The notes under the pieces: generated by a model
Database searches by the model: none
What the model saw: only the letters and a program-made list of their open reading frames with translations
Told to the model about the DNA's origin: nothing
Program-made: the position numbers and the translations under genes
Source of the DNA: Spirochaetales bacterium
GTDB taxonomy: Bacteria > Spirochaetota > Spirochaetia > Treponematales > UBA12059
DNA length: 55,082 bases
Assembly: GCA_016926955.1 (NCBI GenBank)
Contig: JAFGNN010000062.1
Coordinates: 1-55,082, forward strand
Direction of reading: 5' to 3'
In this document: positions 24,545-32,455 of the stretch, one piece after another
Layout of the letters: each line of letters begins with the position of its first letter
How positions within the stretch are numbered: the first letter of the stretch is position 1

Positions 24545-25869
24545 GGCTGTACCTCGTTGATTTCAGCGGGATGGCGCGCGGCGATGGCCGCGGCGAGTCG
24601 GGCGCGCTCGGCGTCGACGGCGCCGGCGAGCGCCCGGTAGGCGGCCCGGTCCGCGTCGATGGCGGCGCGCAGGAGTTCCGTTTCGGTGGCGCCGCCGGTC
24701 GCGCCGCGAGCCTCCATGGTCCGGAGGGCCTCCCGCGCGATGTCCTCGGCCCGCAGCGCCTGTTCGGCCGCGTCGGCCGCCCGCACCCAGGACTGGTAGG
24801 CGAGCCGGATCTCGACGCCGTACGACGCGAGCCGTTCTTCGAGCCGCGCGCGGGCGGCGAGGACTTCGAGCTCGATGCTCGCGACGCTCCGGCGGTCCGC
24901 TCCGCCCGAATCGAACGTCAGGGTAGCGGAGGCCGTCAGGGTCCAGGGCTCGGGCGCGAGGCTCGTGCCTTCGAGCGGCAGCTCGTAGGCGCCGCCGGCG
25001 GAAAGGCGCGCCGTATCGGAGGCCCACGCAAGCGAGGCCGAAAACCCGTCCTTGGCGCCGGAGACGCGCGCGCTGAGGGATGGAGCGAAGGCATAGGCAT
25101 CAGCCAGCTCCCGCTCGAGCAGCTCGAGCTCGGCGAGGGCCTTCCGAGCGTCGGGATCGCGCGCCTGGGCGCTCGCGGCCAGGTCCGCGGCTCGCGGCAG
25201 GGTGCCGGGCGCCACGCTCGGCGCGGCGAGAACTCCGTCGTCATCGGCGAGGCCGAGCCAGGCGAACAGCTCGAGGCGGCTGACCCGAGCTCGCATGGAT
25301 GAATGGAGCTGGTCGTCGATGGTCGCGAGCAAGGCTTCCTCCGCCTTGCGGTACTCCGAGTAGGAGAGGCTGCCCGCCTCGAAGCGAGCCTTGGACGCGG
25401 CGAATTCCCGTTCGGCCGCGTCGAGTTCCCGGATCAGCAGGGCCGCTTCCTCCTGCGCTTCCCAAGCGTCCGCGTAAAGCGAGAAAGCCTTGAGCCGGAT
25501 TGCGGCGAGCTGCCACTCGAGGATCGCCGCCGCCCATTCCGCCTGGACTCGAGCCGCCTCGGCCTTTAAGGCGGCCGATTGGACGAGCCCGAGGGGCGTC
25601 GAGAGGGAGAGGCCGAGATCGAGGGTGGAGCTTTTCGCCTCGCCGAGAATGTCGTCCGCGCTGCGCTTCAAGGCAGGATCGAGGGAGAGGCGCAGGTCGC
25701 CCGGGTAGGCGGCCTCGCGGTACTGGGCTTCGGCGTATTCGGCGAGCGCGAGGGCGGCCCTGGCCTCCGCCGTTTCGACGGACCTGCCGAGCGTTGTCGC
25801 GAGATCGAGGGACAGGGCCGGCGCTGAGAGCGCGGCCAGGAGGACCAAGGCGGGAATGCGTCGTTTCAT
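24541..25869 (-). CDS. TolC-like outer membrane factor
   Basis: First gene of the export operon, 442 residues, with a signal peptide ending near APALSLD. It is rich in long Ala/Glu/Arg helices in two similar halves (for example AEREFAASKARFEAGSLSYS and RRSVASIELEVLAARARLEE), as in TolC's helical barrel. Beta strands such as LDLGLSLSTPLG and LTASATLTFDSGG would form the membrane pore. GAGG lies about 6 nt before the ATG at 25869. Sequence identity to known TolC is low, so the call rests on architecture and operon. Confidence 0.82.
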   Translation of the reverse strand: MKRRIPALVLLAALSAPALSLDLATTLGRSVETAEARAALALAEYAEAQYREAAYPGDLRLSLDPALKRSADDILGEAKSSTLDLGLSLSTPLGLVQSAALKAEAARVQAEWAAAILEWQLAAIRLKAFSLYADAWEAQEEAALLIRELDAAEREFAASKARFEAGSLSYSEYRKAEEALLATIDDQLHSSMRARVSRLELFAWLGLADDDGVLAAPSVAPGTLPRAADLAASAQARDPDARKALAELELLERELADAYAFAPSLSARVSGAKDGFSASLAWASDTARLSAGGAYELPLEGTSLAPEPWTLTASATLTFDSGGADRRSVASIELEVLAARARLEERLASYGVEIRLAYQSWVRAADAAEQALRAEDIAREALRTMEARGATGGATETELLRAAIDADRAAYRALAGAVDAERARLAAAIAARHPAEINEVQP

Positions 25870-25932
25870 AAACACCTCACGTATTGCAATGCAGGCTTCA
25901 TGCCAAAACTTCGCGGGAGCCAGATAATAATG

Positions 25933-25956
25933 TAATATAGTAAAATAACTATGTTA
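25933..25956. promoter_or_regulatory. AT-rich dyad upstream of the export operon (operator candidate)
   Basis: TAA-T-ATAGT, six bases, ACTAT-G-TTA: a 24-bp dyad with one mismatched pair in an AT-rich island (25925-25965) that also offers -10-like TATATT and TATTTT on the minus strand. Its size and symmetry fit a TetR/MarR-type repressor site. No regulator gene of that kind is nearby. Confidence 0.5.
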
Positions 25957-26066
25957 TCGGGAGATTCCAAGCCCGAATGACGAACCAGTCCTCGCGGCGC
26001 TCCCTCAATCATGGGGAAGCTAATTCCCGCATCGCGGGACGGCGCGGCAGTATTTGCGCGTTGCGC

Positions 26067-27365
26067 TCAGCCGACGACGCGCAGGAAGACCGCCGACACG
26101 AAACCGAGTATGGTGGCCATTCCGGTGATGGAACCGCCCTGCTCGAAAGCTTCGGGCATCATCGTCTCGGCGAGCATGGCCAGCATGGAACCGGCGGCCA
26201 GGCTTTCGAACAGCGCCACGAGCTCGGGCGGCGCGGAGCGGAAGGCCAGGTTGCCGAGCGCCGCCCCGACGGCGGTGAGCAGCACGATCGAGCCCCAGAG
26301 CAGGCTGACGCGCCGGATGGACATTCCCAGCTTCCGCATGCCGACCGCGCTCGAGAGCGCTTCCGGGTAGTTGGCGATGAAAAGCCCGAGCACGAGCGCG
26401 AGGCTGGCCTTTTCCGCGCCTATCATGGAGGCGCCGATGACCGCCGACTCCGGGATGCCGTCGAGCAGGATGCCGAGCCAGATGGCCATCGGAGCGCCGC
26501 CGGCCTTCCTCCCGCCGGCTTCCGCGAGCGCTTCGTCGAGCTCGAGCGAGCTCGGGCGCCAGTCGCCGCCGCCCGCCTTGCGGGCCCAGGCTTCCGGGTC
26601 GACGGAAGCGGCCGCCTTCTCCAGGGCTTCACGGCGTTCACCTGACAGCGCTTCCACAGCCGCCCTGAGCTCGGGATTGGCGTCGAGCAGGCGGTCGAAG
26701 TCGGCCTTGCGAAGGGAAAGGAGCGCGGCCTCGTCGAGAGCGGTCACGTCGGCCGTCCGGGTCTCCCCGCTGAGCAGGGCCATCTCGCCGACCATTTCGC
26801 CGGAGCCGAGGGTGGCGAGCGGCAAGCCCGAGCGCGTGACCGCGAGGCGGCCGGATTCCACCAGGTAGAGCTCCGTCCCCGCCTCGCCCGCGGCGATCAC
26901 GCGGGTGCCGGCCGGGCAGCGCAGGCGGCGCACCTGGACGGCCAGGCCGCGCATAGCCTCGGGGGGAAGGCTGGCGAAGATGGGTACGCGAGCGAGGCTC
27001 TCGAGGAGCAGGCGGACGTCGCGGCGGCGCTCCGCGCGGAGCCTGCGCTGGAGGGTCGAGCGCTTGCGGAGGAAGCCGCCCGCGTCGTTCACGAGGCGGT
27101 TGAGCGCGACGAAGAGCAAGCCTCCAGCGACAAGCCCGAGCCCGACGGGCCAGAACCCGCCCTGAAGACGCTCGACCGCCTCGCCGACCAGCTCGAGCGA
27201 GAGCGCCGCGAACAGGGCTCCCGCGCCGAAGGCCATGATGCCGGCCGCGAGCCGCGGCGGCGGTTTCAGGAAGGCCCCGGTCCACGCGCCGAGGAGCAGG
27301 CTTGCGGCGGAAAGCGCGCCGAAAGCAAACGCCGAGAATGCCTGCGACAAGGCCTGAGCGCCCAT
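26067..27365 (-). CDS. ZIP-like membrane permease with inserted cyclic-nucleotide-binding domain
   Basis: A 432-residue protein. Three N-terminal membrane helices (residues 1-92) precede a cytoplasmic cNMP-binding domain (about 120-235) with a phosphate-binding cassette GEMALLSGETRTADV. C-terminal helices follow from 292 on. The latter contain DGIPES (302-307) and NYPEALSS, matching in place the ZIP motifs HNxPEG and HxxPE. The metal-binding histidines are changed to Asp and Asn. GGGAGG lies 5 nt upstream of the ATG. It may be a ligand-gated metal or other solute carrier. Transport direction and substrate are unknown. Confidence 0.7.
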   Translation of the reverse strand: MGAQALSQAFSAFAFGALSAASLLLGAWTGAFLKPPPRLAAGIMAFGAGALFAALSLELVGEAVERLQGGFWPVGLGLVAGGLLFVALNRLVNDAGGFLRKRSTLQRRLRAERRRDVRLLLESLARVPIFASLPPEAMRGLAVQVRRLRCPAGTRVIAAGEAGTELYLVESGRLAVTRSGLPLATLGSGEMVGEMALLSGETRTADVTALDEAALLSLRKADFDRLLDANPELRAAVEALSGERREALEKAAASVDPEAWARKAGGGDWRPSSLELDEALAEAGGRKAGGAPMAIWLGILLDGIPESAVIGASMIGAEKASLALVLGLFIANYPEALSSAVGMRKLGMSIRRVSLLWGSIVLLTAVGAALGNLAFRSAPPELVALFESLAAGSMLAMLAETMMPEAFEQGGSITGMATILGFVSAVFLRVVG

Positions 27366-27454
27366 GACGCCTCCCTCGCTTACCCGGCAAGTGTCGTCGA
27401 AGGCGGGGAGGCATGCCAGTCTCAAAAAGGGGGCGGAACGACTGTCCCGGAGGC

Positions 27455-27488
27455 GAAAAAAAACCGGGCCCCGTGCGGGACCCGGTTT
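27455..27488 (-). terminator. Terminator of the FMN-binding protein gene
   Basis: On the minus strand AAACCGGG pairs with CCCGGTTT, with further pairing inside, followed by a run of T. It lies about 20 nt past the stop. Confidence 0.88.
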
Positions 27489-27510
27489 CCGCCCTCGCGG
27501 GCTTCGCGCC

Positions 27511-28422
27511 TTACTTGCGCGAGTTGATGAGCTGCTGGGCAAGCGCCAGCTTGTAGGCGGCCTGGAGCTCGAGGGCGTAGTGCGGGAAGTCGGAGAAGGT
27601 GGCGCCGGTGACGGCGTCAGCGAGGAAGAAGACCGAGTCGTCGGCCGCGGTGAATGCGGCGGCGTCGGCGAGGTCGACGGCCTTGTCGGCGACGATCCTG
27701 AGCGGGGTCTTGGCCTTGGCAACCGCGTCCGCGAAGGGGGCGAGCGGGTTGGCCATGAAGAAGTCGACGGTGGCCTTCATGTTGTAGCGGTAGCCAATGG
27801 TGGCGGCGCCGATGGGCATGTAGGTGGCCTTCGGGTTGGACTTGTCCATGTGGCCGTAGTGCACGGTCTCGGAAGCCTTCTTGCCCACGGTGACCTTGAG
27901 GCCGTCGATGGTGACGTTGACCAGCTTGTCGGCCTTGGCGGCGGCGACGTAGGCGGCGGCGCGGATGGGGTTGCCCATGAGGCCCTCGAAGTCGCGCTCG
28001 TACTGGCGGGTCGGACGGCCGAAGGCATCCTTGCCGGGAGTGTACTGCGACCAGATGCCGAGGCCGTCCTTCACGTTGTAGATGTAGAACATGTAGCCCT
28101 TGATCTCGGGGTCGGCGTGGGTCGGGTTCGCGAGCGGATCCGGGACGCGGACGACGGCGCCGTCGACGATCGACTTGCCGTCGGCGGAGTTGTTCTCGGC
28201 CCAGCCGCCGGGACCCTGCCATTCGTGGAGCTCCGCGGACTTGACGGAACCGTCGGGATTGACCGTGACGACGGCCTCGCCGATGTAGCCGCCCTGGTGG
28301 GCGACGAAGTACTTGACCGCGGTGGCGGGACCGAGGGCGGCGCCGCCTTCCTTGGAGCCCATGGCGCCGGCGAAACCGGCGAACGCGACGAGCGCGAGCG
28401 CGAAGATAACGATCTTCTTCAT
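27511..28422 (-). CDS. Secreted FMN-binding domain protein with flavinylation motif
   Basis: A 303-residue exported protein with a signal peptide (KKIVIFALALVAFAGFAGA) and no lipobox. An FMN_bind-like start GGYIGEAVVTVNPDGSVKSA is followed later by a second similar half. Near the C-terminus lies DAVTGATFS (residues 269-277), matching the D-x-x-T/S-G-A-T motif to which ApbE attaches FMN through the last Thr. It probably shuttles electrons outside the inner membrane. ApbE is not in the window. GGAGG precedes two tandem ATGs. The second (28422) has the better spacing. Confidence 0.75.
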   Translation of the reverse strand: MKKIVIFALALVAFAGFAGAMGSKEGGAALGPATAVKYFVAHQGGYIGEAVVTVNPDGSVKSAELHEWQGPGGWAENNSADGKSIVDGAVVRVPDPLANPTHADPEIKGYMFYIYNVKDGLGIWSQYTPGKDAFGRPTRQYERDFEGLMGNPIRAAAYVAAAKADKLVNVTIDGLKVTVGKKASETVHYGHMDKSNPKATYMPIGAATIGYRYNMKATVDFFMANPLAPFADAVAKAKTPLRIVADKAVDLADAAAFTAADDSVFFLADAVTGATFSDFPHYALELQAAYKLALAQQLINSRK

Positions 28423-28509
28423 CATATGCCTCCGAATGGTGTTCGCGCGGCGACCTTGGCGCGCCGCGCCGGTCCGGAGGCGCGGGGGCGCCGTCCGTTC
28501 CGGTAAATC

Positions 28510-28538
28510 ATGATTGGCCAGAAAAGCGTTTTGGTCAA
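28510..28538 (-). promoter_or_regulatory. Predicted promoter of the FMN-binding protein gene
   Basis: On the minus strand TTGACC (28533-28538), a 17-nt spacer and AATCAT (28510-28515). Further AT-rich sequence at 28540-28600 could hold another start. I see no gene in 28426-28743. Confidence 0.45.
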
Positions 28539-28743
28539 GATAGGGTAAAAAGAAATCTATAAAAATCGTTTTATATCTAAAAACAACTATATAGCTTGCC
28601 ACGTCGGTGCGGCGGAAGGGCGAAGCGAGCTGCCGGGTGCCCCCGGGCGGGCAGCCGCGAAGGGGAGGGTCGGCCCGCCCGCCTGACCCGGCGGCCGAGT
28701 TGCCCTTTCCCCCGTTGTCGTCCCCGGACTCCCGATCCGCCCC

Positions 28744-29100
28744 TCAGGAAGCCGGGACGGAACGGACGTAATGGGGCAGCTCGAAGGGGATTTCCATGGA
28801 AAGCTCGACGAGGCCGGCGATCGCGCCATCCGGCCCCCGCCAGGGCGTCTGGTAGATGAACTTCTTCACCCCGGCTTTCTCGATGGTGTAGGCGTTCGGA
28901 GCGCCGGTCTCGAGCATGCGCGCGATGATGCGCCGCGAGTTTTCGTTGTGGCAGCCTCCCATGCTCGTGCCGAGCAAGGCCCTGCCGCCGTCCTTCTCGA
29001 GCGTTTTCGCGGCCTTGTCGTTCATCCAGACCAACACCTGGTTCGTGTCGCTCACCGTCACGGCGCCGGGAAAGCGCGTGACCCAATCGGGCATGTCCAT
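28744..29100 (-). CDS. Small PAS-like sensor domain protein
   Basis: A 118-residue stand-alone PAS-type domain. VTVSDTNQVLVWMNDKAAKT is the usual PAS start, and GCHNENSRRIIARMLETG resembles the C-H-P-x-x-S segment in the PAS part of DUF438 proteins. The end GPDGAIAGLVELSMEIPFE is the terminal beta strand. The Cys-His pair could hold haem or a metal. GGAGG lies 7 nt before the ATG. There is no output domain and no two-component partner beside it. Confidence 0.6.
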   Translation of the reverse strand: MDMPDWVTRFPGAVTVSDTNQVLVWMNDKAAKTLEKDGGRALLGTSMGGCHNENSRRIIARMLETGAPNAYTIEKAGVKKFIYQTPWRGPDGAIAGLVELSMEIPFELPHYVRSVPAS

Positions 29101-29149
29101 GGAAACCTCCGTTCCCGGGAGTATAACCCGAGGCTACAATACCAAGAAG

Positions 29150-29315
29150 ACCACGGAGGCACGGAGGCACGGAGATCGGAGGGAGGAACCCTGGAATTGG
29201 AATCGGGATCACAGTCTTCGCGCAGGAGATATGCTCTTGACCTGTATGCTCCCGTACCCCGACTTGCCTTCTCATTCTCTCCCTGATTCCTGATCTCCCT
29301 CCGTGACTCCGTGGT
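29150..29315. repeat. Intergenic inverted-repeat element, copy 7
   Basis: The left arm has an extra unit (ACCACGGAGGCACGGAGG, then CACGGAG, 29150-29174). The right arm CTCCCTCCGTGACTCCGTGGT splits as 29295-29315. It lies between divergent genes. I see no gene in 29101-29430. Confidence 0.82.
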
Positions 29316-29351
29316 GGAATTCCGGGGGCGTGGCGAAATGTGCGGAGGCGC

Positions 29352-29381
29352 TTGCGCGGAGGGCCCGGCCGGGGCTAGCAT
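29352..29381 (+). promoter_or_regulatory. Predicted promoter of the NfeD-SPFH operon
   Basis: TTGCGC (29352-29357), an 18-nt spacer and TAGCAT (29376-29381), about 50 nt before nfeD. Confidence 0.5.
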
Positions 29382-29430
29382 CGTGCTGTCCGGCGCCCGG
29401 CAGCGGGCCGCCGGGGAAGGATAGGTTCGA

Positions 29431-29955
29431 ATGTTCGGAGCCTGGTTCTGGTGGTCCCTGCTCGGCGTGCTCCTGATCGGCGCCGAGGCTTTCATCCCGG
29501 GGCTCGCCATCATCTTCTTCGGCCTCGGGGCGCTCGCCACGGCGCTCGTGTCGCTGGTGCCGGGGCTTTCGGGCGCCTACGGGCTCCAGGCCCTGTTCTG
29601 GACCGTCGCCTCGGTCGGCTCGCTCGTGCTGCTCCGGAAGAAGTTCAAGGCGCTGCTGGCGGGCACGGCCTTCTACCGGAATCCGGACGAAGGCCCCGTC
29701 GACGCGCTCGCGGGCGAGGAGGCGGAGGTGATCGAGCGGATCGCCGACGGCGCGCCGGGCCGCGTCCATTTCCGCGGCACGAGCTGGAAGGCCGTCGCCT
29801 ACGACGAGGCCTTCCAGCCCGGCGCGAAGGTGCGCGTAGCGGGCCGCGAAGGCCTCGCCCTCGTGGTCACCCACGATTTTCTGGCCCCGCCCGAGGGCCT
29901 CGAGTCGCTCCCCGATCCCGGCGCCGACGGAAGCGGGCCGGATCGTGATCGTTAG
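29431..29955 (+). CDS. NfeD family membrane protein
   Basis: A 174-residue short-form NfeD: membrane helices GAWFWWSLLGVLLIGAEAFI, IIFFGLGALATALVSLV and LFWTVASVGSLVLL, then an OB-fold domain (DALAGEEAEVIERIADGAPG, then VHFRGTSWKAVAYDE). NfeD proteins pair with SPFH-domain stomatin-like proteins, and two such genes follow directly. The complex is thought to organise membrane microdomains. The protease domain of long NfeD is absent. Confidence 0.9.
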   Translation: MFGAWFWWSLLGVLLIGAEAFIPGLAIIFFGLGALATALVSLVPGLSGAYGLQALFWTVASVGSLVLLRKKFKALLAGTAFYRNPDEGPVDALAGEEAEVIERIADGAPGRVHFRGTSWKAVAYDEAFQPGAKVRVAGREGLALVVTHDFLAPPEGLESLPDPGADGSGPDRDR

Positions 29956-29982
29956 CGGATTTCCGTAACACAAGGAGGAAGC

Positions 29983-30972
29983 ATGTTCGGGATCATCGGA
30001 GCCTATGCGGTCGCGCTCGTCGCGATCCTCACGTTCTTCAGGCTGATCGTCGTGGTGCCGGAGCAGAAGGCCTACGTCGTGCAGTTCCTCGGCAAGTACC
30101 GCAGGACGCTCGGATCGGGCTTCCACGTGCTCCTGCCCTTCCTCGAGAAAGTGGCGTACAGGCACTCGCTCAAGGAGGACGTCATCGACGTGGAGCCGCA
30201 GGTATGCATCACCGCGGACAACGTGCAGGTGGCGGTCGACGGCATCCTCTACTACAAGATCTTCGACCCGGCACTCGCGAGTTACGGCATCGACGATTAC
30301 CGCTTCGCCACCATCCAGCTCGCGAAGACAACGATGCGCTCCGAGATCGGCAAGCTCGAGCTCGACCGGAGCTTCCAGGAGCGCGAGACAATCAACGACA
30401 ACATCGTCAAGGCGGTGGACGAGGCGACCGATCCCTGGGGCATCAAGGTGACCCGCTACGAGGTCCGCTCGATCACGCCGAGTCCGGTCATCACCGAGGC
30501 CATGGAACGACAGATGCGCGCGGAGCGCGAGAAGCGCGCCGAGATCCTGGCGTCGGAAGGCGTCAAGGAAAGCCGCATCAACGTCTCCAAGGGCGAGCGG
30601 CAGGAGGCCATAAACCTCTCGATGGGCGAACGGACGAGGCGCATCAATTCCGCCGACGGCCGGGCCTCGGCCATCACCACGGTGAGCGAGGCGACCGCCG
30701 AGGGCCTCAAGCTGGTTGCCGACGCCCTGGCCGCCCCGGGCGGCAAGGACGCCATGACGCTGCGCCTCGCGGAGCAGTATGTCGAGCGCCTCGGCGAGAT
30801 ACTCGGCTCGTCGACGACCACGGTGCTGCCCGGCAGGCTCGCCGAGCTCAAGGGCGTGGCAGAGTTGCTCGGGCTCGGCGGCGCCGAGCGGGTGCCGCTC
30901 GACAGCGTCCCCGATTTCGGCCGCGACAAGGCGCGCGCGGCCCTGCGGAAATCCGAAGGAGGCCTGGCGTGA
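29983..30972 (+). CDS. SPFH/band 7 paraslipin-like protein 1
   Basis: A 329-residue stomatin relative. An N-terminal membrane helix (YAVALVAILTFFRLIVVV) precedes the SPFH domain (VPEQKAYVVQFLGKYRRTLG, LLPFLEKVAYRHSLKE, AVDGILYYKI), then a long coiled coil starting near AMERQMRAEREKRAEILASE. AAGGAGG precedes the ATG. Its end overlaps the paralogue (GTGA). The region after the coiled coil is longer than in the second copy, by about 20 residues. Confidence 0.9.
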   Translation: MFGIIGAYAVALVAILTFFRLIVVVPEQKAYVVQFLGKYRRTLGSGFHVLLPFLEKVAYRHSLKEDVIDVEPQVCITADNVQVAVDGILYYKIFDPALASYGIDDYRFATIQLAKTTMRSEIGKLELDRSFQERETINDNIVKAVDEATDPWGIKVTRYEVRSITPSPVITEAMERQMRAEREKRAEILASEGVKESRINVSKGERQEAINLSMGERTRRINSADGRASAITTVSEATAEGLKLVADALAAPGGKDAMTLRLAEQYVERLGEILGSSTTTVLPGRLAELKGVAELLGLGGAERVPLDSVPDFGRDKARAALRKSEGGLA

Positions 30973-31895
30973 GCGCGTTGATTCCCCTGTTCGTCATCGT
31001 GGGGCTTTTCGGCCTCGTGTTCGCCATCCAGGTCCTCAGGTCCATCCGCGTGATTCCGGCGCAGTCGGCCTACATCGTCGAGCGCCTCGGCAAGTTCAAG
31101 GGAACGCTCGACGCGGGCTTCCACCTGCTCATGCCCTTCGTCGACCGCGTGGCCTACAAGCTCAACCTCAAGGAGCAGGCCATCGACGTGCCGAGCCAGG
31201 AGTGCTTCACGGCCGACAACGTCAAGGTGCACGTCGACGGTGTGCTCTACCTCAAGGTGGTGGACCCCAAGCGCGCCTGCTACGGCATCACGGACTACCG
31301 CTTCGCGAGCGTGTGCCTGGCGCAGACCACCATCCGGGCCCTGATCGGCAAGCTGGTGCTCGACAAGACCTTCGAGGAGCGCGGCACGGTCAACGCGTCC
31401 GTGGTGCGCGCGGTCGACGAGGCCGCCGGCCCCTGGGGCGTCAAGGTGACCCGCTACGAGATCCAGAACATCAAGGTGCCCGACTCCATCCTCAAGGCCA
31501 TGGAGCTCCAGATGAAGGCCGAGCGCGACAAGCGGGCGGAGATCGCCCGCTCGCTCGGCGAGATGGAGTCCAAGATCAACTACTCGCAGGCGGCTATGGA
31601 GGAGGCGGTAAACAAGAGCGAGGGCGAAAAGGAGCGCATGATCAACGAGGCCCAGGGCCAGTCGGCTGAGATCCTCGCCGTCGCCAAGGCCACCGCGGCC
31701 TCGATACGAGGGCTCGCGACCGCCCTTACCCTGCCCAACGGCGCCGAGGCGGCCGGGCTCCGCGTGGCCGAGTCGTACATGGAGTCGCTGCGCAAGCTCT
31801 CCGAGGGGGGGACGCGCATCGTGCTGCCGCTCGACCTGGCCGACCCCGAGGCCATCACCGCCAACGCTTCGCGCCTGCTCGGGAAGAAGTCCTGA
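30969..31895 (+). CDS. SPFH/band 7 paraslipin-like protein 2
   Basis: A 308-residue paralogue of the upstream gene. The GTG at 30969 overlaps the previous stop. The membrane helix is LIPLFVIVGLFGLVFAIQVL, the SPFH segment is IPAQSAYIVERLGKFKGTLD, and the coiled coil is in KAMELQMKAERDKRAEIARS. The pair probably forms a mixed SPFH assembly with NfeD. It differs from copy 1 mainly in the coiled coil and tail. Confidence 0.9.
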   Translation: MSALIPLFVIVGLFGLVFAIQVLRSIRVIPAQSAYIVERLGKFKGTLDAGFHLLMPFVDRVAYKLNLKEQAIDVPSQECFTADNVKVHVDGVLYLKVVDPKRACYGITDYRFASVCLAQTTIRALIGKLVLDKTFEERGTVNASVVRAVDEAAGPWGVKVTRYEIQNIKVPDSILKAMELQMKAERDKRAEIARSLGEMESKINYSQAAMEEAVNKSEGEKERMINEAQGQSAEILAVAKATAASIRGLATALTLPNGAEAAGLRVAESYMESLRKLSEGGTRIVLPLDLADPEAITANASRLLGKKS

Positions 31896-32455
31896 TGCCG
31901 GACCGCTCCGCCCCCTGGAGGGAAGGCGCGCGGCGCGCGCTCTGCGACGCGCGCATCTTCAGCGTGGCGGAGCGGCTCATGACGGGCCCCCACGGTCGTG
32001 AGGCCGCCTTCACGACCATCGAGGCGCCCGATTGGGCCGTGGTGGTGCCCGTGCTCGAGGAGGCCGGGAAGCGGCGCCTGGTCATGGTGCGCCAGTGGCG
32101 CCACGGCTCCGGCCGCCACAGCCTCGAGTTTCCCGGCGGGGTGGTCGAGCCGGGCGAGGATCCGGCCGCGGCCGCCCTCCGCGAGCTCCGTGAGGAGACA
32201 GGCTGGCGCGCGCGCTCGGTGCGCGCGCTCGGCGATCTTTCGCCCAACCCCGCCATCATGGAGAACCGCTTCCGGGTTTTCGTAGCCGAGGGACTCGAGG
32301 CCGACGGCGCCCAGGAGCTCGACGAGCACGAGTTCGTCGAGGTCGAGGCCATGGACGAGGACGCGGCGCTGGCCGCACTCGGGACGGGCGAGGGCGACCA
32401 CGCCCTCATGCTGTCCGCGGCCTTCCTGTATCTGCGCTACCGCGGCCGCGCGTAG
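31895..32455 (+). CDS. Nudix hydrolase (ADP-ribose pyrophosphatase-like)
   Basis: A 186-residue Nudix protein. The Nudix box GGVVEPGEDPAAAALRELRE continues as ETGW, with all catalytic glutamates present. The layout and the preceding MVRQWRHGSGRHSLEFPG resemble ADP-ribose pyrophosphatases. The ATG shares its A with the preceding TGA. The 3' end overlaps the convergent fumarase by 19 bp. Confidence 0.88.
   Translation: MPDRSAPWREGARRALCDARIFSVAERLMTGPHGREAAFTTIEAPDWAVVVPVLEEAGKRRLVMVRQWRHGSGRHSLEFPGGVVEPGEDPAAAALRELREETGWRARSVRALGDLSPNPAIMENRFRVFVAEGLEADGAQELDEHEFVEVEAMDEDAALAALGTGEGDHALMLSAAFLYLRYRGRA

Noticed and set aside
29418-29440. A GGTTCGAAT string as the T-loop of a tRNA
   Set aside because: No acceptor, D or anticodon stem can be drawn around it, and the nfeD ATG overlaps it.
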